DNA from: Gonatopus flavifemur
Taxonomy: Eukaryota > Arthropoda > Insecta > Hymenoptera > Dryinidae
Direction: 5' to 3'
Length of the DNA: 64,000 nucleotides
Assembly (NCBI GenBank): GCA_018340375.1
Contig: JAFFJZ010000072.1
Coordinates: 1-64,000 of the forward strand
The notes beneath the pieces are model-generated. The model was not told the origin of the DNA and did no database searches. It saw nothing but the letters and a program-made list of their open reading frames with translations. Positions within the stretch are counted from its first letter, which is position 1; each line of letters opens with the position of its first letter. The position numbers were made by a program, and so were the translations under genes. Below, in pieces: positions 36,126 to 47,463 of this stretch.

Positions 36126-37736
36126 CATGGCATGGTGTATGCCTTGGTTCGGACGGGTTGTGTGTTGGTTCCGTGAAGTGGGGTGATTTTGAATTTCTGC
36201 CTCCCTCCGTGGGAGGCTTTGGGAGTTTCCCGAGTTCCCTATATTTTGATTATCTCTTCGTACTCTACAGTCCTCAAGAGTATGGGAAGTACCTTCGCAA
36301 AAGGTGCAATATTTTCGATTATTGATTCTAGGTCTCAATTTGTGACAAGCATCCGCAGAATGACCCAATTTTTTGCGAAATTGACACTGAATATTCGATT
36401 TTGGATTACGGATAGTAAGTTCCCGACAGTGGTCTGCTTCGTGTCCACTTCTCTTGCAAAGTTGGCACATTATAGGAATCCTACATTCCCTAGTCAAATG
36501 TCTGAATCGATTGCATTTCGAACAGGGTCGGTTTAACGGACAGCGATCAGAAGTGTGGTCCATTGAATTGCATTCAAGGCATCCTCTCGGCTGCATGGTT
36601 TTGATCGGTGCATGATATCGACATTCATCGGCTCGATGTCCGATTTTTCACAAATCTGGCAGGTATCCGAATCCCTTCCGAACCGGTCCCTGCATTCTCG
36701 AGCTGTATGGCCGCGTTTGTGACAATTGGTGCATTTTGTGATCTCGGCTTCTGCGAATGATTGCCTCATATCCAGATTCTTTGCAACTCCGACATTTAGG
36801 TCTGTCATTGTCATTGGATTCTTTGTATTTGTAACAATCGACAGCTATATTTCCGTCACGGTTGCAAATTTGGCATTGATTTGTTGTTTTAGATTCTTCC
36901 TGGTTCATTATCGGACAGTCAGTTGACTTATGTCCGGGTCTATCATATAAGATACATTTTTCTTACTTAAGTGATAAATTTCTCGACTTTTTTTGCACAG
37001 CTAGTTTTTTTTCTATTGCAATGGCTTCTGGTCCAGTGATGTTAAAGTCATCTCTTTCCTCCATTTGGTTGAAAATTTCTTGTTCCAAACCTTGAATGAA
37101 GGATCTGCACATCGCTTGTTCTAATTCAGTGCGTTTGGCTCCAGTGATAGCGTTATCATTTTCATTTTTATAGGCTTCTATTATTCTAGTTCCCAGTTTC
37201 CTTGTTCTATCAGAATAGGTAGCATCATCTTTGTGCGTTAATTGGCATAAGGTAGCAAGTTTTCCAATGAGGTCTATAGAAGATTCTGGTGTCACATGAA
37301 TTCCTCTTAATGCAGTTATTGATTGTGCAACAGATCCGGGATTTGAGCTGCGAGCAATATGTAGTGCTCAATCTCTCAATTTCGAACGTATCATTGTGAT
37401 AAAATTTCTCTCTATAGCAGGGTCGATAAGTAGTCTTCCATCAGCACAGGCTGCTACAAATTCATTGAAACTGGTGCCATCGCGAGTCCCTGAAAACACG
37501 GGGATCAACGATATCGCGTCTTGGACTTTGACGGAATTATTAGCCATCTTGCGTGTAGTTTCGGCGATTTTTCGTGGTCTGATAGGAGTTTTCTTTGTTT
37601 TACTTTTCCTCATTTCAGTTGAATTTGGTGGTAATTTCGCGACTTTCCCTGAATTGATAGGAGTTTTCTTCACTTGATTTTTCCTAATTTCAGTCGACTT
37701 AAGTGATGATTTTACGACCCTTCCTGGGTTGATCAT
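36090..37736 (-). pseudogene. Gag of gypsy element B with about ten CCHC zinc knuckles (broken)
   Basis: The start at 37736 opens a basic N-terminus containing near-repeats (KKTPIN, KKTPIR). A capsid-like region follows (IPVFSGTRDGTSFNEFV, EAYKNENDNAI, FIQGLEQEIFNQM). After a stop at 36963, a series of Cys-x2-Cys-x4-His-x4-Cys-like knuckles runs to about 36220: for example CTNCHKRGHTAREC, CSKCNRFRHLTREC, CQLCKRSGHEADHC and CTFCEGTSHTLEDC. I count about ten positions, of which several have lost a Cys or His. At least two one-base shifts and two stops break the frame. Most Gag proteins have one or two knuckles. Confidence 0.75.
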
Positions 37737-39250
37737 TCATTTTTCGTCGATTCCTTAATTTATTCACCTGATTTCATTGATCATTCTCAGTTCATGAGTA
37801 TTTTCTCTCGTTCCGATTCGCAGGTTGAACTTCTGCTTTTAATTGATTTTGACAGGATAAACGTCTGTCTTTTGTTTCATAATTCTTTCCGTTGCATTGA
37901 TTCGTTTAGTTGCTTAAGTTGCATGAGTTTCAGAATTCTTATTCTTGCAAGTCATTTACGTATGTTAACCTTCCGTCGCAGTAGTTTCTAGCATGACCGT
38001 ATAATAACAACATGATTTGAAAATAAGAAAAAATCAGATCTTGGTCGCTATCAACTTTTTATACATAAATGAACTTATATCTTTTTGTATCGCGAGTTAA
38101 CCTCTCACCGCGGTAGTTTTATAACTTTCTACAATACGAAACCGAGGAGTTTATCTTCAATTTTATATGAAATTCAGTTCTCCAAGTAATTTTGAAGGGT
38201 TGTTATGGTTTTTGATCTTGTGTATTTCAAAACAAGTGAATTTTCGGCCCTTCAAGTGTGTTGTGAGTGAAAATTCTAAATATCAAGGAATTCTAAGTGA
38301 TAAGTTTGTAAGAAAGTGAATGTTATGTTTGCGATTCTCAAAATTGCTGAGTGAAACTTGTGTGTTTTTGACTTTAGTAGAATAAATTGTGTTCCAAGTG
38401 GTTTCAATCGTGCCTGTGGTGTGATTCCAATATGTATACAAATTCTCAATAGATTTGACGTGGTAGATTTATGTAGAATGTGTTTTTGTATCTGCGACTG
38501 TCATAGTCGCTATACTTATTTCCCAAGTGTTTATAATTTTGATATTAGAAAGTGTTAGAAGTCAATTTGTTCGATTGTGCAGAGCAGTTTTCATGTATAT
38601 ATCAAATCCCAGTAGATTTGAAGTATCAGTTTTATTGTGAGATGTTTTCTTGCGATTTTTAGAGTCGCTGTATGAAAATATTCAATTCCTAATTTCAACT
38701 CAGTGACCAGTGATTTGATATGTTTTATTTGTTCACAACGTATGTGTATGGCTCGTGTTCCGAATCTTGAAAGATTTGAAACGACAGATTTGCGAGAACA
38801 GTATTTTGTCTCAGCGCTTCTCAGAGTCGCTATGTGAATTTTGTAATTCTTTCACATTCGGTGAAGTAGGATAGTGTTTCATATGAATCCACTTTGTGTC
38901 TTTTGTGTAGTGCTAATGAATTCATATTAGATTTATTTAAATTTACTCACCTCATTTTGCTCAGCAGGGTGAAGGTCTGCTGATTTTGCATTCGATTTTT
39001 TCTATTCAATAGGTTGATTATCTACTGTTGATTTGGAAGGATAGTTTGGATGTCTATCTTTCATTCGTTAATTTCTTTCACTCTATTAGTTCAATCAGTT
39101 TAATTCATTCATTTTATTTGCATTATCCCAATTCATTCATTTTATTTACTTTTGATTTGAATTCCGATGATCATTAGAATTTTGATTAAGATTGTTTAGA
39201 ACTAGTTTCGAATAAATATATATCATCCAGTTTCGAATGAATATATTGAA
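37737..39250 (-). other. Leader and possible 5' LTR region of gypsy element B
   Basis: On the minus strand the sequence tagcgacc at about 38056-38049 resembles a primer-binding site and lies about 310 bp before the Gag start, so an LTR could end near 38065. No matching direct repeat was found at the downstream end (25.0-25.9 kb or 29.5-32.0 kb), so the LTR call is tentative. The stretch at 38400-38860 contains repeats described separately. Confidence 0.35.
38400..38860. repeat. Three degenerate tandem units of about 160 bp
   Basis: Each unit carries a block like agatttgaarysrwcagatttrtg, written here in consensus, followed 40 to 60 bp later by agtcgctatgtgaa or a variant (38505-38520, 38662-38676, 38827-38840). 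They are AT-rich and non-coding. They may be internal repeats of an LTR. Confidence 0.45.
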
Positions 39251-39526
39251 ACAGTTCGAGCTCCTGGTTTGTCTGTTGTTGTGTTTGTCATCTGATTCTT
39301 GTAAAAGGGACTAAATATGATCCCCCATCATGGCTGCATCCCAAAAGCCATGATATCCTCGTTACTTAGTCCTCATTTGTTGGTGGAATCGTTTCCCATG
39401 TTCATAACTGACATCGCCCAAATGATCCGGGAAAAAATCCAAATGAGAATGCAGAAAATGATTTTTCAGTGACATACGTACTTCTGCCGGAAAAATTGAG
39501 GAACAGGAATGAAAAATTAAAATATA

Positions 39527-40812
39527 CCAGGTGTGTTAGTATGAAACCGGGATTTTTGTACAGAAAAAACACGTTTATTGTGATGATATAATACAAAGTG
39601 ACTTATTCAAAGTATTTTCCGTCGCTATCTATACATTTTTTCCATCTTTCTGGCAATTTGTGGATTCCGCGCCAAAAGAACTGTTGCTCTTTTGAGGCAA
39701 ACCAGTCATCGAGCCATCTTCGTACATCTTCGTGAGAAGTAAAGCGCTGCTCAGCGAGTGCATGTCCCATCGATGCAAACAAGTAGTAATCGGATGGGGC
39801 AAGGTCCGGTGAGTAAGGCGCGTGCTGAAAAATCTCCCAACGGAACGACTCTATCGTTTCCTGGACCTGTTTTGCTTTGTGTGCTTGTGCATTGTCATGC
39901 AGCAAAATCACCTCGTGTTGTCTTTGTTGGTATTCTGGTCGTTTTTCACGCAAAACTCGATCCAAATTGATCATTTGTTGTCGGTAGCGTTGAGTATTGA
40001 CAGTTTCCCCAGGTTTCAGCAGCTCGTAGTAGATTACGCCCTTCTGATCCCACCAAACACACAGCATTGTCTCTCGTCGGTAGTGGTTTGGTCTTGCCGT
40101 CGATGTTGATGGTTGACCCAGAGTAACCCATGACTTTCTGCGCTTAGGATCCTCGAAATATATCTACTTTTCATCGTCAATCACAATTCGATGGAGAAAT
40201 GACTTCCTTTGGAACCTGGTGAGCAGCATTTCGCATGATGTTTTGCGGTTTTCCTGCCGTCTTTCGTTGAGTTCATGTGGAACCCATTTCCCCACCTCTT
40301 GGATCTCCCCCATGGCTTTCAACCAAAGGGAGATGGCTTCTCGGGTCACTTTCAACTGATCCGCCAGTTGTTGTTGTGTTTGAGCGTCGTCTTCGTCCAA
40401 CAAGGCTTGCAGGTCAGCGTCTTTAGACTTTTTCGGTGGTCTTCCACGTTCTTCGTTCCTGACGTCAAAATCGCCACTTTTGAACCGTTTGAACCACTCG
40501 AAACACTGTGTTTTACCGAGAGTATGCTCGCCAAACGCCTCCACAAGCATTCGATGCGATTCGGCTGCGGTTTTCTTCAGATGAAAACAGAAAAGTAGTG
40601 CTGTCAACAAATCGTTATTTGTTGGCATGGAATTCGACAGGTTCATCTTTAATAAACTAATGCTACTGAATGAAACTCGTGTTATTGTGAGTTGGAAATC
40701 TTTGTCGGATATCAATACAGTAACAAGACACCGCTGACGTGATGTTCCGGTAACTGCATCGACATCTAGCGCCGCCTATGGGCAAATTCCGGTTTCATAC
40801 TCACACACCTGG
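39527..40812 (-). mobile_element. Mauritiana-type mariner with one nonsense codon
   Basis: 1286 bp, flanked by TA (39525-39526, 40813-40814), with tips CCAGGTGTGTKAGTATGAAA that are near-identical and inverted. This is the usual full length for the family. It lies in the second intron of the broken multi-copy gene. Confidence 0.9.
39603..40646 (-). pseudogene. Mariner (Mos1-like) transposase, DD34D, interrupted by one TAG
   Basis: The frame starts at MNLSNSMPTN (40646) and is open in one frame to 39603 except for a TAG at 40166-40164. That codon directly follows the first catalytic block IVIDDEK, where the family has Trp. Other landmarks are present: HRMLVEAFGEH and WFKRFKSGDFDV in the DNA-binding half, WVPHELNER at the linker, LLHDNAQAH for the second Asp, YSPDLAPSDY for the third. 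The C-terminus is ERWKKCIDSDGKYF. At 347 residues it has the expected length. It is dead by a single substitution unless the codon is a sequencing error. Confidence 0.9.
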
Positions 40813-41354
40813 TAAGTTTTAACACTCAACTCATATGGAGTGATTCATTGAATAGAATAGACATACTCATCGCTTTGTAATTTCGCAGGAAATCATCAAC
40901 GATATGTTCGTAGTTCTCGCTCTTATTGTTTCCAAGGAAATTTGTAACGACCAGTTCAAATGACGTCCAAGCTGCAGCTCCAACGGATGATAAAAGTGTT
41001 GGAAATTTGTCGTTTCTCACCAACTTTTTGATCTGAGGTCCTGCGAAAACGCCTTCTTTGATCTTTGCATACGAAAGATGCGTGGAAATGGATTGTAAGT
41101 ACACGAACGCTTCACCCTCTTCATCTAGTTTTTTGACGGAATTTTTTATGAGTCCCAATTTAATATGCAACGGGGGAAGAATCATATTTCCTTTTTTAAC
41201 CATCGGGTCATATTTGATATTGGCTTCACCAATCACGGTATCCGTTCTTGCTGGCCATTCTTTTCGTTCATAATGGAGAGCATCCGCGCGGCTATCCCAA
41301 AGACAAAGGGAGCAGCAATCTTCGGTATAGCCCCCTTGCATCCCACACAACATA

Positions 41355-42289
41355 TTGGGAGTACAAATTGATTCGGTCCATTTTTTGACAGTTGAAGATG
41401 CGTTCATTTCAGAAGAACATGAATTATTGAATGAATCGAAGTATTATCCATCGCTGGCTATCACTTTTTCCCATCTTTCGGACAATTTTCGGATCCCGTT
41501 ATGGAAAAACGTCTCGTCTTCCGAGGCGATTCAAGTTAGGAGCCATGAATATTCCTCTCTGGTGTCGATTTTGAAGTCGATCGCAACGATTGACCGGGCA
41601 TAGCATGGTATCTTCTTCTCTTGGGGTTATCGTAGAACATCCATTTCTCATCTCCTGTCACAATCCGATGTAAGAACCCCTTCCTCCGTTGTTTTTGAAT
41701 CAGCTGCTCGCAAGTGAAGAATCGCCGTTCAATGTCTCTAGGCTTTGAGTCATGAGGCATCCAATTTCCTCGCTTTTGAATTATGCCCATGGATTGTAAT
41801 CGTACGGAAACTGCTTGTTGCTCAACTCCTAATGATTCCGCAAGCTCTCGTTGCGTTTGACTCGAACCTTCGTCGAATGGAGCCTCCAATTCCTCGTTTT
41901 CAAATTTTTGTGGTTGTCCTGAGGGAGGCTTGTCTTCGACATTGAAATCGCCATTCTGAAAACGTCGAAACCATTCCCTACATGATTTATCAGTTGGAGC
42001 ATTGTCACCATGAACTTCCGCAAGCATTCGATGGGCTTCAGCTGCACTTTTTTTCCAATTGAAACAGAAAACTAGCACCTCCCGCAAATGCTGCTTAGTT
42101 GAAACGAAATTCGACATACTTCATTGAGTAAAAATCGGGATTCTCGGAGGTACTCGGAGTGATATCAACTGAATATTATTCACAGGTCTCTAACCTCTCT
42201 GAAACAATTGAAATCGGTTGTGACCACGAAACATTCATGAGAGCGAGGGTCGTCTCTCCAAACTGGACCAAACTAATTTGTACTCCCAA
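41355..42289 (-). mobile_element. Cecropia-type mariner with an internal deletion
   Basis: Flanked by TA (41353-41354, 42290-42291), with inverted tips TTGGGAGTACAAATT. The transposase begins at 42117 (SAAEAHRML, WFRRFQNGDFNVED, GNWMPHD, HRIVTGDEKW) and runs to RNIHGS at 41539. It then jumps to the C-terminal block (GIRKLSERWEKVIASDG in another frame, about 41500-41430), so the parts with the second and third catalytic Asp are deleted. The element is 935 bp instead of about 1280. It interrupts exon 2 of the multi-copy gene. Confidence 0.88.
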
Positions 42290-43614
42290 TACCAACGACT
42301 TTGAGGTCACAACAAATTTTCCACTCATATTTTTTATAGTTAATACATTCTAGCAATTTGACCATCGTTTCGTAAGTTCCTTCGGTATTAACAGCATGCG
42401 CAATGGGAACTGATGGCTTTTCATTCCCATTGTGTGAAAGAACTGCTTCCAAACTTCCTTTGCTGCTATCGATAAATCACCGCCACTCGCTCGGATGATG
42501 GGCTCGGTGAAGCTCATTGAACAAACCAGAAACATCATTACAATAACAAATTCGATCCATCTTCGTGTAATACTTCGCGTAAGACTCGTGTCGATTTCTG
42601 TGGACCGTATTTTTTACACATGCAGCGAAAAAACCATGTTGTTTCATGCGAGATGCGAGTACTTCTGACTTTTCTGTCGTGAGGTCCAAATCCCGCACCC
42701 AATCGTTGATTATTGCCTGTGATGATAGTTGTTGCTCTGGCTTTGATTCGGAGTCACTCTCAATTGATATAGCTATTTTTTCTGGAGAGTCTGAACAGTC
42801 TGACGATTCTACGACTGAAACAGAGCACACTGGATACGGAACATCACTCCCATGAGGTACCGGAAAAATCATCGTTCCCACTTGGGCATAATTCCATTTC
42901 AAACTCTCCCCAAAGCCACTCTCATCGCTGAGACAGTAATAACAATCAGTCGCATGACAAAATGGCTCTTTGCAAACCATTGACGTGTCGAATTTCATGT
43001 ATCGGCTGAAGTGAGAACATATGAATGTTTGTATATATCAAATACATTGGAGACAAAAAAATGTATACCTCTGACCAACAGCCCATTCGCTGAGAATTGA
43101 TTGGCATACAGTACACAGAGATTTTGGTGTCCATGGATCGATAAGATTCGGTGACATTCCAAAGTAATTCCGATAACTTTTTTGTAACAAATCAGTAAAT
43201 TTCCGCACATTCTCTTCCACCATAAACTCCCCACAAACATTGCAAAAATCGTTTGGTCTATTCACGCACTGGAATCCCCGTCTTCTCTCACTCATTTCAC
43301 AAATTCCACAAAACAAAGATGAAATATTAGGCAATAATGACTCGATACAACAATATTCCTCACATTATAACCTTCCCAGATGGGGAGCGCCCCAAGTAAA
43401 AAAGATTGAAAATCGTGAACGATGTTTGACGATTTTCAAATGTTTTTTCATTGTATTTTAACGAAACGGTTTGTCTTCTAAAACATATCGTTACCCAAAC
43501 TAAATCCAATTCTCCCAAAATATGGATTTGGGTCATTCTTATTGTTGCGCTTCTCGTCCGGAATGAATATGAATTGGGAGATGTTGTATCGAGTTATTGT
43601 AATCGAACATTCGA

Positions 43615-43855
43615 TCATCGTTTTATTCAGTTGATGGAAATTTGTGAAGTTAGTGGAAGGAGGCAAGAGTTCGGGTGCATAAATGACCCGAATGATCCCC
43701 GACAAGCCAATGGTTACAAAAAGGTATTTTGTCATGCGACAGATTGTAAATGGTGTTTCAGCAATAAGAGTGGCCTTGGAGAGAGTAGCTTTGAGGATGG
43801 AATTACGCCCAAGTGCACGGAAAAAATTTGACGGATGTTTCGACCAACTTTATGA
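43615..43855 (+). pseudogene. Second, inverted fragment of the same multi-copy gene family
   Basis: On the plus strand CEVSGRRQEFGCINDPND matches the exon 1 start of the minus-strand copy. It is then joined directly to FCHATDCKWCFSNKSGLGES, which matches the start of exon 2. The middle of exon 1 is missing. The fragment ends at the hairpin at 43856. The two copies lie head to head about 320 bp apart, an inverted duplication. Confidence 0.65.
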
Positions 43856-43983
43856 CTGTATTTGGCTCACCACAAACTTATGGTTGCCTGAACCAGAAAT
43901 TTAGGTAATGGTGTTAACTATCTGTTTGTCACAATCAAATTTCCGGTTCAGGCAACCATAAGTTTGAGGTGAGCCAAATACAG
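43856..43983. repeat. Hairpin with 47-bp arms
   Basis: The arms 43856-43902 and 43937-43983 are inverted complements with two mismatches around a 34-base loop. It abuts the truncated gene fragment, so the inverted duplication may have formed it, or it is a small MITE. Confidence 0.75.
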
Positions 43984-46500
43984 CGATACGGTCGGTTGAA
44001 ATTTGGATTCCTCTCAGCAATGACTCGTTAAATGGAATAGTTGGATCGATGATATATATGTTTGTCTAATTGATACAGGTCGCGTATATATTGTATTATA
44101 AACTGTACATTGGTTATTGACAACCAACCACGATGTTTACAAGAATTTTTCCAGCATACTTTTCTGTCTTTTTTTATAGATTTCCCTTCGATTGATGCTT
44201 CAAATGAGCCTCGATCAGGTTCTGCTAAATAGCGGCCCTTGGGAAGAACCCAATTAATCCCCATTGGATTGTTTTGAATGAAAATGAAAGGAAATGTTCA
44301 ACCAGTTCAGACTGGATTATTCTCATTCATTCTCATTGCTTGATTTCTGGAAACTTCCAATAAATAACCTCCAACTTCATAATTTTTTCTCAAAATGAAT
44401 CCCATTGATTCCCGTTGGGAACCCTAATGAGAAATCCTCTTGTGAATAAGAAATTTCCGATGCGGAAATTTGATTCATTCTCATTGGATATTTTCCAATG
44501 AGAATGAACAAGAAGTTTCAACCAGGGATGTTTAGCACCACTCGCCTGGTACGCACTCCGGAATATAGTATTGGAATAAATCAACTAGTTTCTATTCAAA
44601 AATCATATAAAATCCGCGATGTTTTAATATCAAACTGAGATGGAATGAGACTAGAAATTCAAGGAGCCAGAAAATAAATATATAGATGATGATAAAAACA
44701 GAATTAGGAATCTTTGGGGAAAGAAGGAATCACTCCTCGCTTCGGGTCAACAGATTCGAAGGGCTATGCACGTGAATCTCATAACATCCACACCCAAATA
44801 AATTTTTCATGATCATGTTTTCAAGAGCGTCCCTAGTAGGAATGAATCATAAAAGAACATATAAAAATCATATGTGGTCCATATAAAATTCATATATGGT
44901 CATATATGGCCATATATAATCCGTACCTAATCCATTCTGAATCCATGTATGGCCAGAGCCGGATCTAGGGAGGAGCAAAAGCGGGCCGTGCCCCGGGCGC
45001 CAAAGAAGAGAGGGCACCAAAGCAGAGGGGACGCTCTCCCTACGGAATGCGAATGTTACACTTGCATTACTGATGAATTTTCGGAGGAAAACCCTCCTTG
45101 AACTCTTGAAATTCTCTCAAAGGTCTCCGAATCCTCAGGGAGGAGTTTACACTAAAAAAAATCTATGGAACTGATATGTGATTGTGTTGTCACAACGGAC
45201 ATTCTCAGGGCATCATTTGAAACTCTCATAATGTTATCTAGAAGATGTCGAAATCATCTCTTATGCGTCGATTTCTGTCAACTTCTTGATGTCTTTTCCG
45301 AAAGTTCTAAATGTTATCCAAGAGATATCACGGATAACTTTCGGATAGCATTGAGGATTTTTAAGATGGCATCAGAAAGATGGCAGGAATCGGCGCATTA
45401 TATATCATTTCAACATCTTTAAGATCACATTAGGACAGATCCTCATGTTGGCTAGCAAATTGTTCACTACGCTATTAATAGTATAGTTATGACAACCAGA
45501 TTTTGGCTGCGCTAACATCATCACATGAAAAACTCAGGTCGGCTCTGACCGCGATACTGTTGTTATCATCCTGCCGCAAATGTGAGATGGAAACGGATCG
45601 AAATGGACAAAAAACTCAAAGAAAAAGGTAGAAACGAATTGACTTTGAATCCGGTTTTTGTCAAATTGTTGTCAATTCACCCCGGTTCTATTTGGCATTC
45701 ACGGTAGGATACCACTATACATTTTTTCCAGTATAGGCAGAGTTCTTTCCTCAAAATTTATCACTGATTCTTGTATGTTTTCCGAGAAGTACATCATCGC
45801 TGGGTTTGTTCAGTGCGCCTCAACTTGCCTCAACTTGTTCTCCGTACATTGGATTCGTTGTTATCACTTTTATAAACGGATTCATTGGCTTATTACAAGC
45901 TAGAGCAATTGAGAGCACATAGAACAACCGAAACTCATGATTTTCTGCGTGTAAGGTACGCTAAAAATATTTCTCAAATTAAAAGTCGAACAAAAATTAG
46001 ATGAAAGATAAGGAGCTGACATACGAACAGCACAATAATGTAGCATCGCATCATGAACACTATTTCAATGGTAACTGAGTAATTAGATAGAATTATACAT
46101 ATACTTTTTGAGTCCAATCGAATAGGGGAAGGAAAAAGTAGGAAATCATGGAAATTGAAAAACTATATACACCCCTGAAATCCTCTGAAAAATTCTTCAA
46201 TGAAAATTTATGGAAATTTCGGTGATTCCCAGTAAAGTTTCTCCACATCACTTTGAAATCTGTAATACTGCAGCACTGAGACGTTCTACGTTTCGGGTCT
46301 ATTTCGAGATTATTTTCTAATGCATCCTGCTACACTGTGCCTATGTACATAAAAAAGGCACTCATCGTCAATGGGGCGAACTCGGGATATTTATGTCCTT
46401 CGTTATCATCGTTCATCAGAATGAGACAGAGTCATCCCGAATGCGCCCAAGTTCACTGAGACAAATTCGCTATCAGATGAACAACTTCCCATTCAATTAC
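43984..46500. other. No gene recognised; possible hAT remnant at 44955-45549
   Basis: The stretch 44955-45030 (cagagccggatctaggg, then gccccgggcgcc) looks like the end of a hAT-type element, and cggctctg at 45541-45548 could be its other tip, but the flanking 8-mers do not match. The open frame at 44264-44028 shows no domain. The rest is AT-rich, with attctcat words near 44280-44520. Confidence 0.3.
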
Positions 46501-46502
46501 AG

Positions 46503-46683
46503 TGCTGCCGTATGCCGCCGTGCTAAGCCAGACGGGCGTCTTCTTCGAATAATTTCCAATAATTTGAGGATTTTTTGAATGTGAATAAATGTAAAGGGTC
46601 TGTTCGAATGTGAATATGTTAAAAACAAAGAAGAAATTTTTTTGGAAATACGTCCTTTTGGCTTAGCATGGCAGTATGGTGGA
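46503..46683. repeat. Imperfect inverted repeat, possible MITE
   Basis: The left segment gctgccgtatgccgccgtgc then taagcc pairs with the reversed segment near 46645-46683 (actgccatgctaagcc). The ends are not resolved. Confidence 0.35.
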
Positions 46684-47023
46684 TGACTACAAGTAATTTC
46701 ATACGAATGCACTAATAAAAGTTCAACACATTTGAAATTCGTGTGAATGAATCCATCATGTGGAATTGCTTCAAGTAGTCTACCGTATGGTAGCACACTC
46801 GATACGAGACTCTACAGAACTGTTTGCAGCGCGCCAAGCGTGAGGTCGTGAAACTATCAAATTCTCAAACCAATGGAAGATCTCTGAAAGTAGTGTTGGT
46901 ATAGATATGTGTGTCTTAATGTTGGTATGTTTACGTCGAATACTTCAACGACCTTACGCTAGGAGCGCTGCAAGCAGTTCTACAAAGTTTGCCATTGAGT
47001 TCATAAGCTCTGGTTGACGGCAC

Positions 47024-47183
47024 CTGGTCAAGATACTTCTGATCCTTGCTAAGTTGTTTGAAAATTTCCTCATCAAGAGATGGGATGTCACAATCAATGC
47101 TATCGAACTCAACGACAGGTAAACTTTCGCAACCCACAAGACATTCAGTCCATTACCAATTGGACCAGAAAACGATTTTGGAC
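47024..47183 (-). pseudogene. LRR C-terminal cap exon with an in-frame TAA
   Basis: On the minus strand the acceptor aaactacag opens the frame in phase 2 at 47183, matching the phase-2 donor at 50405. It reads SKIVFWSNW, then TAA (47155-47153), then WTECLVGCESLPVVEF, SIDCDIPSLDEEIF and KDQKYLDQ. The spaced cysteines fit a cap module. The donor may be CAG/GTGCCG after 47024 (phase 0) or AA/GTATCT after 47037 (phase 2, which would fit the exon at 22876). A weaker acceptor at gcgaaag (exon from 47123, also phase 2) would skip the stop and two cysteines. So this is a pseudogene, an allele or base error, or a different splice choice. Confidence 0.45.
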
Positions 47184-47463
47184 CTGTAGTTTGGCCATCT
47201 AAATGCTCAAATAAATGTCTTAATGGGAGCTCATTAAAATGTAACAAGCAAATGATCTATCTCATGGGAACCCAAGTGGGCTTTTCATATCACAAATGAT
47301 CTGAGGACATTTTTTTCATTGCTACGATCGCTATTAAATTAGACAAGAGCATTCGAATTTTATTTATGTTCAGTTAAGGTCATATCCAGAAAAAGAAGTG
47401 AAATCCCAATAAAAAAACTTCAAAAAAGTAAAAAAATAACGCCAAGTACGTGAAAATGCGGTT

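Larger units (their letters stand above)
39275..43295 (-). pseudogene. Broken copy of an uncharacterised multi-copy arthropod gene, with two mariner insertions
   Basis: Exon 1 is 43295-43069 (start MSERRRGFQCVN, then CNVCGEF and CTVCQSILSEWAVGQ), with donor GTATAC. Exon 2 starts at 43005 after cttcag (CHATDCYYCLS, then VRDLDLTTEKSEVLASRMKQHG and RNRHESYAKYY) and runs to 40867, where the donor is GTATGT. It includes CSLCLWDSRAD and LPPLHIKLGLIKN. Exon 3 starts at 39483 (SLKNHFLHSHLDFFPDHLG) and fades by 39275. The pattern matches a conserved family found in many copies in arthropods whose function I do not know. Damage: a TGA at 42479-42477, a TAA and a TAG in exon 3, a mariner at 41355-42289 inside exon 2 and another at 39527-40812 inside intron 2. 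Removing the exon 2 mariner with one TA keeps the frame. Confidence 0.7.
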
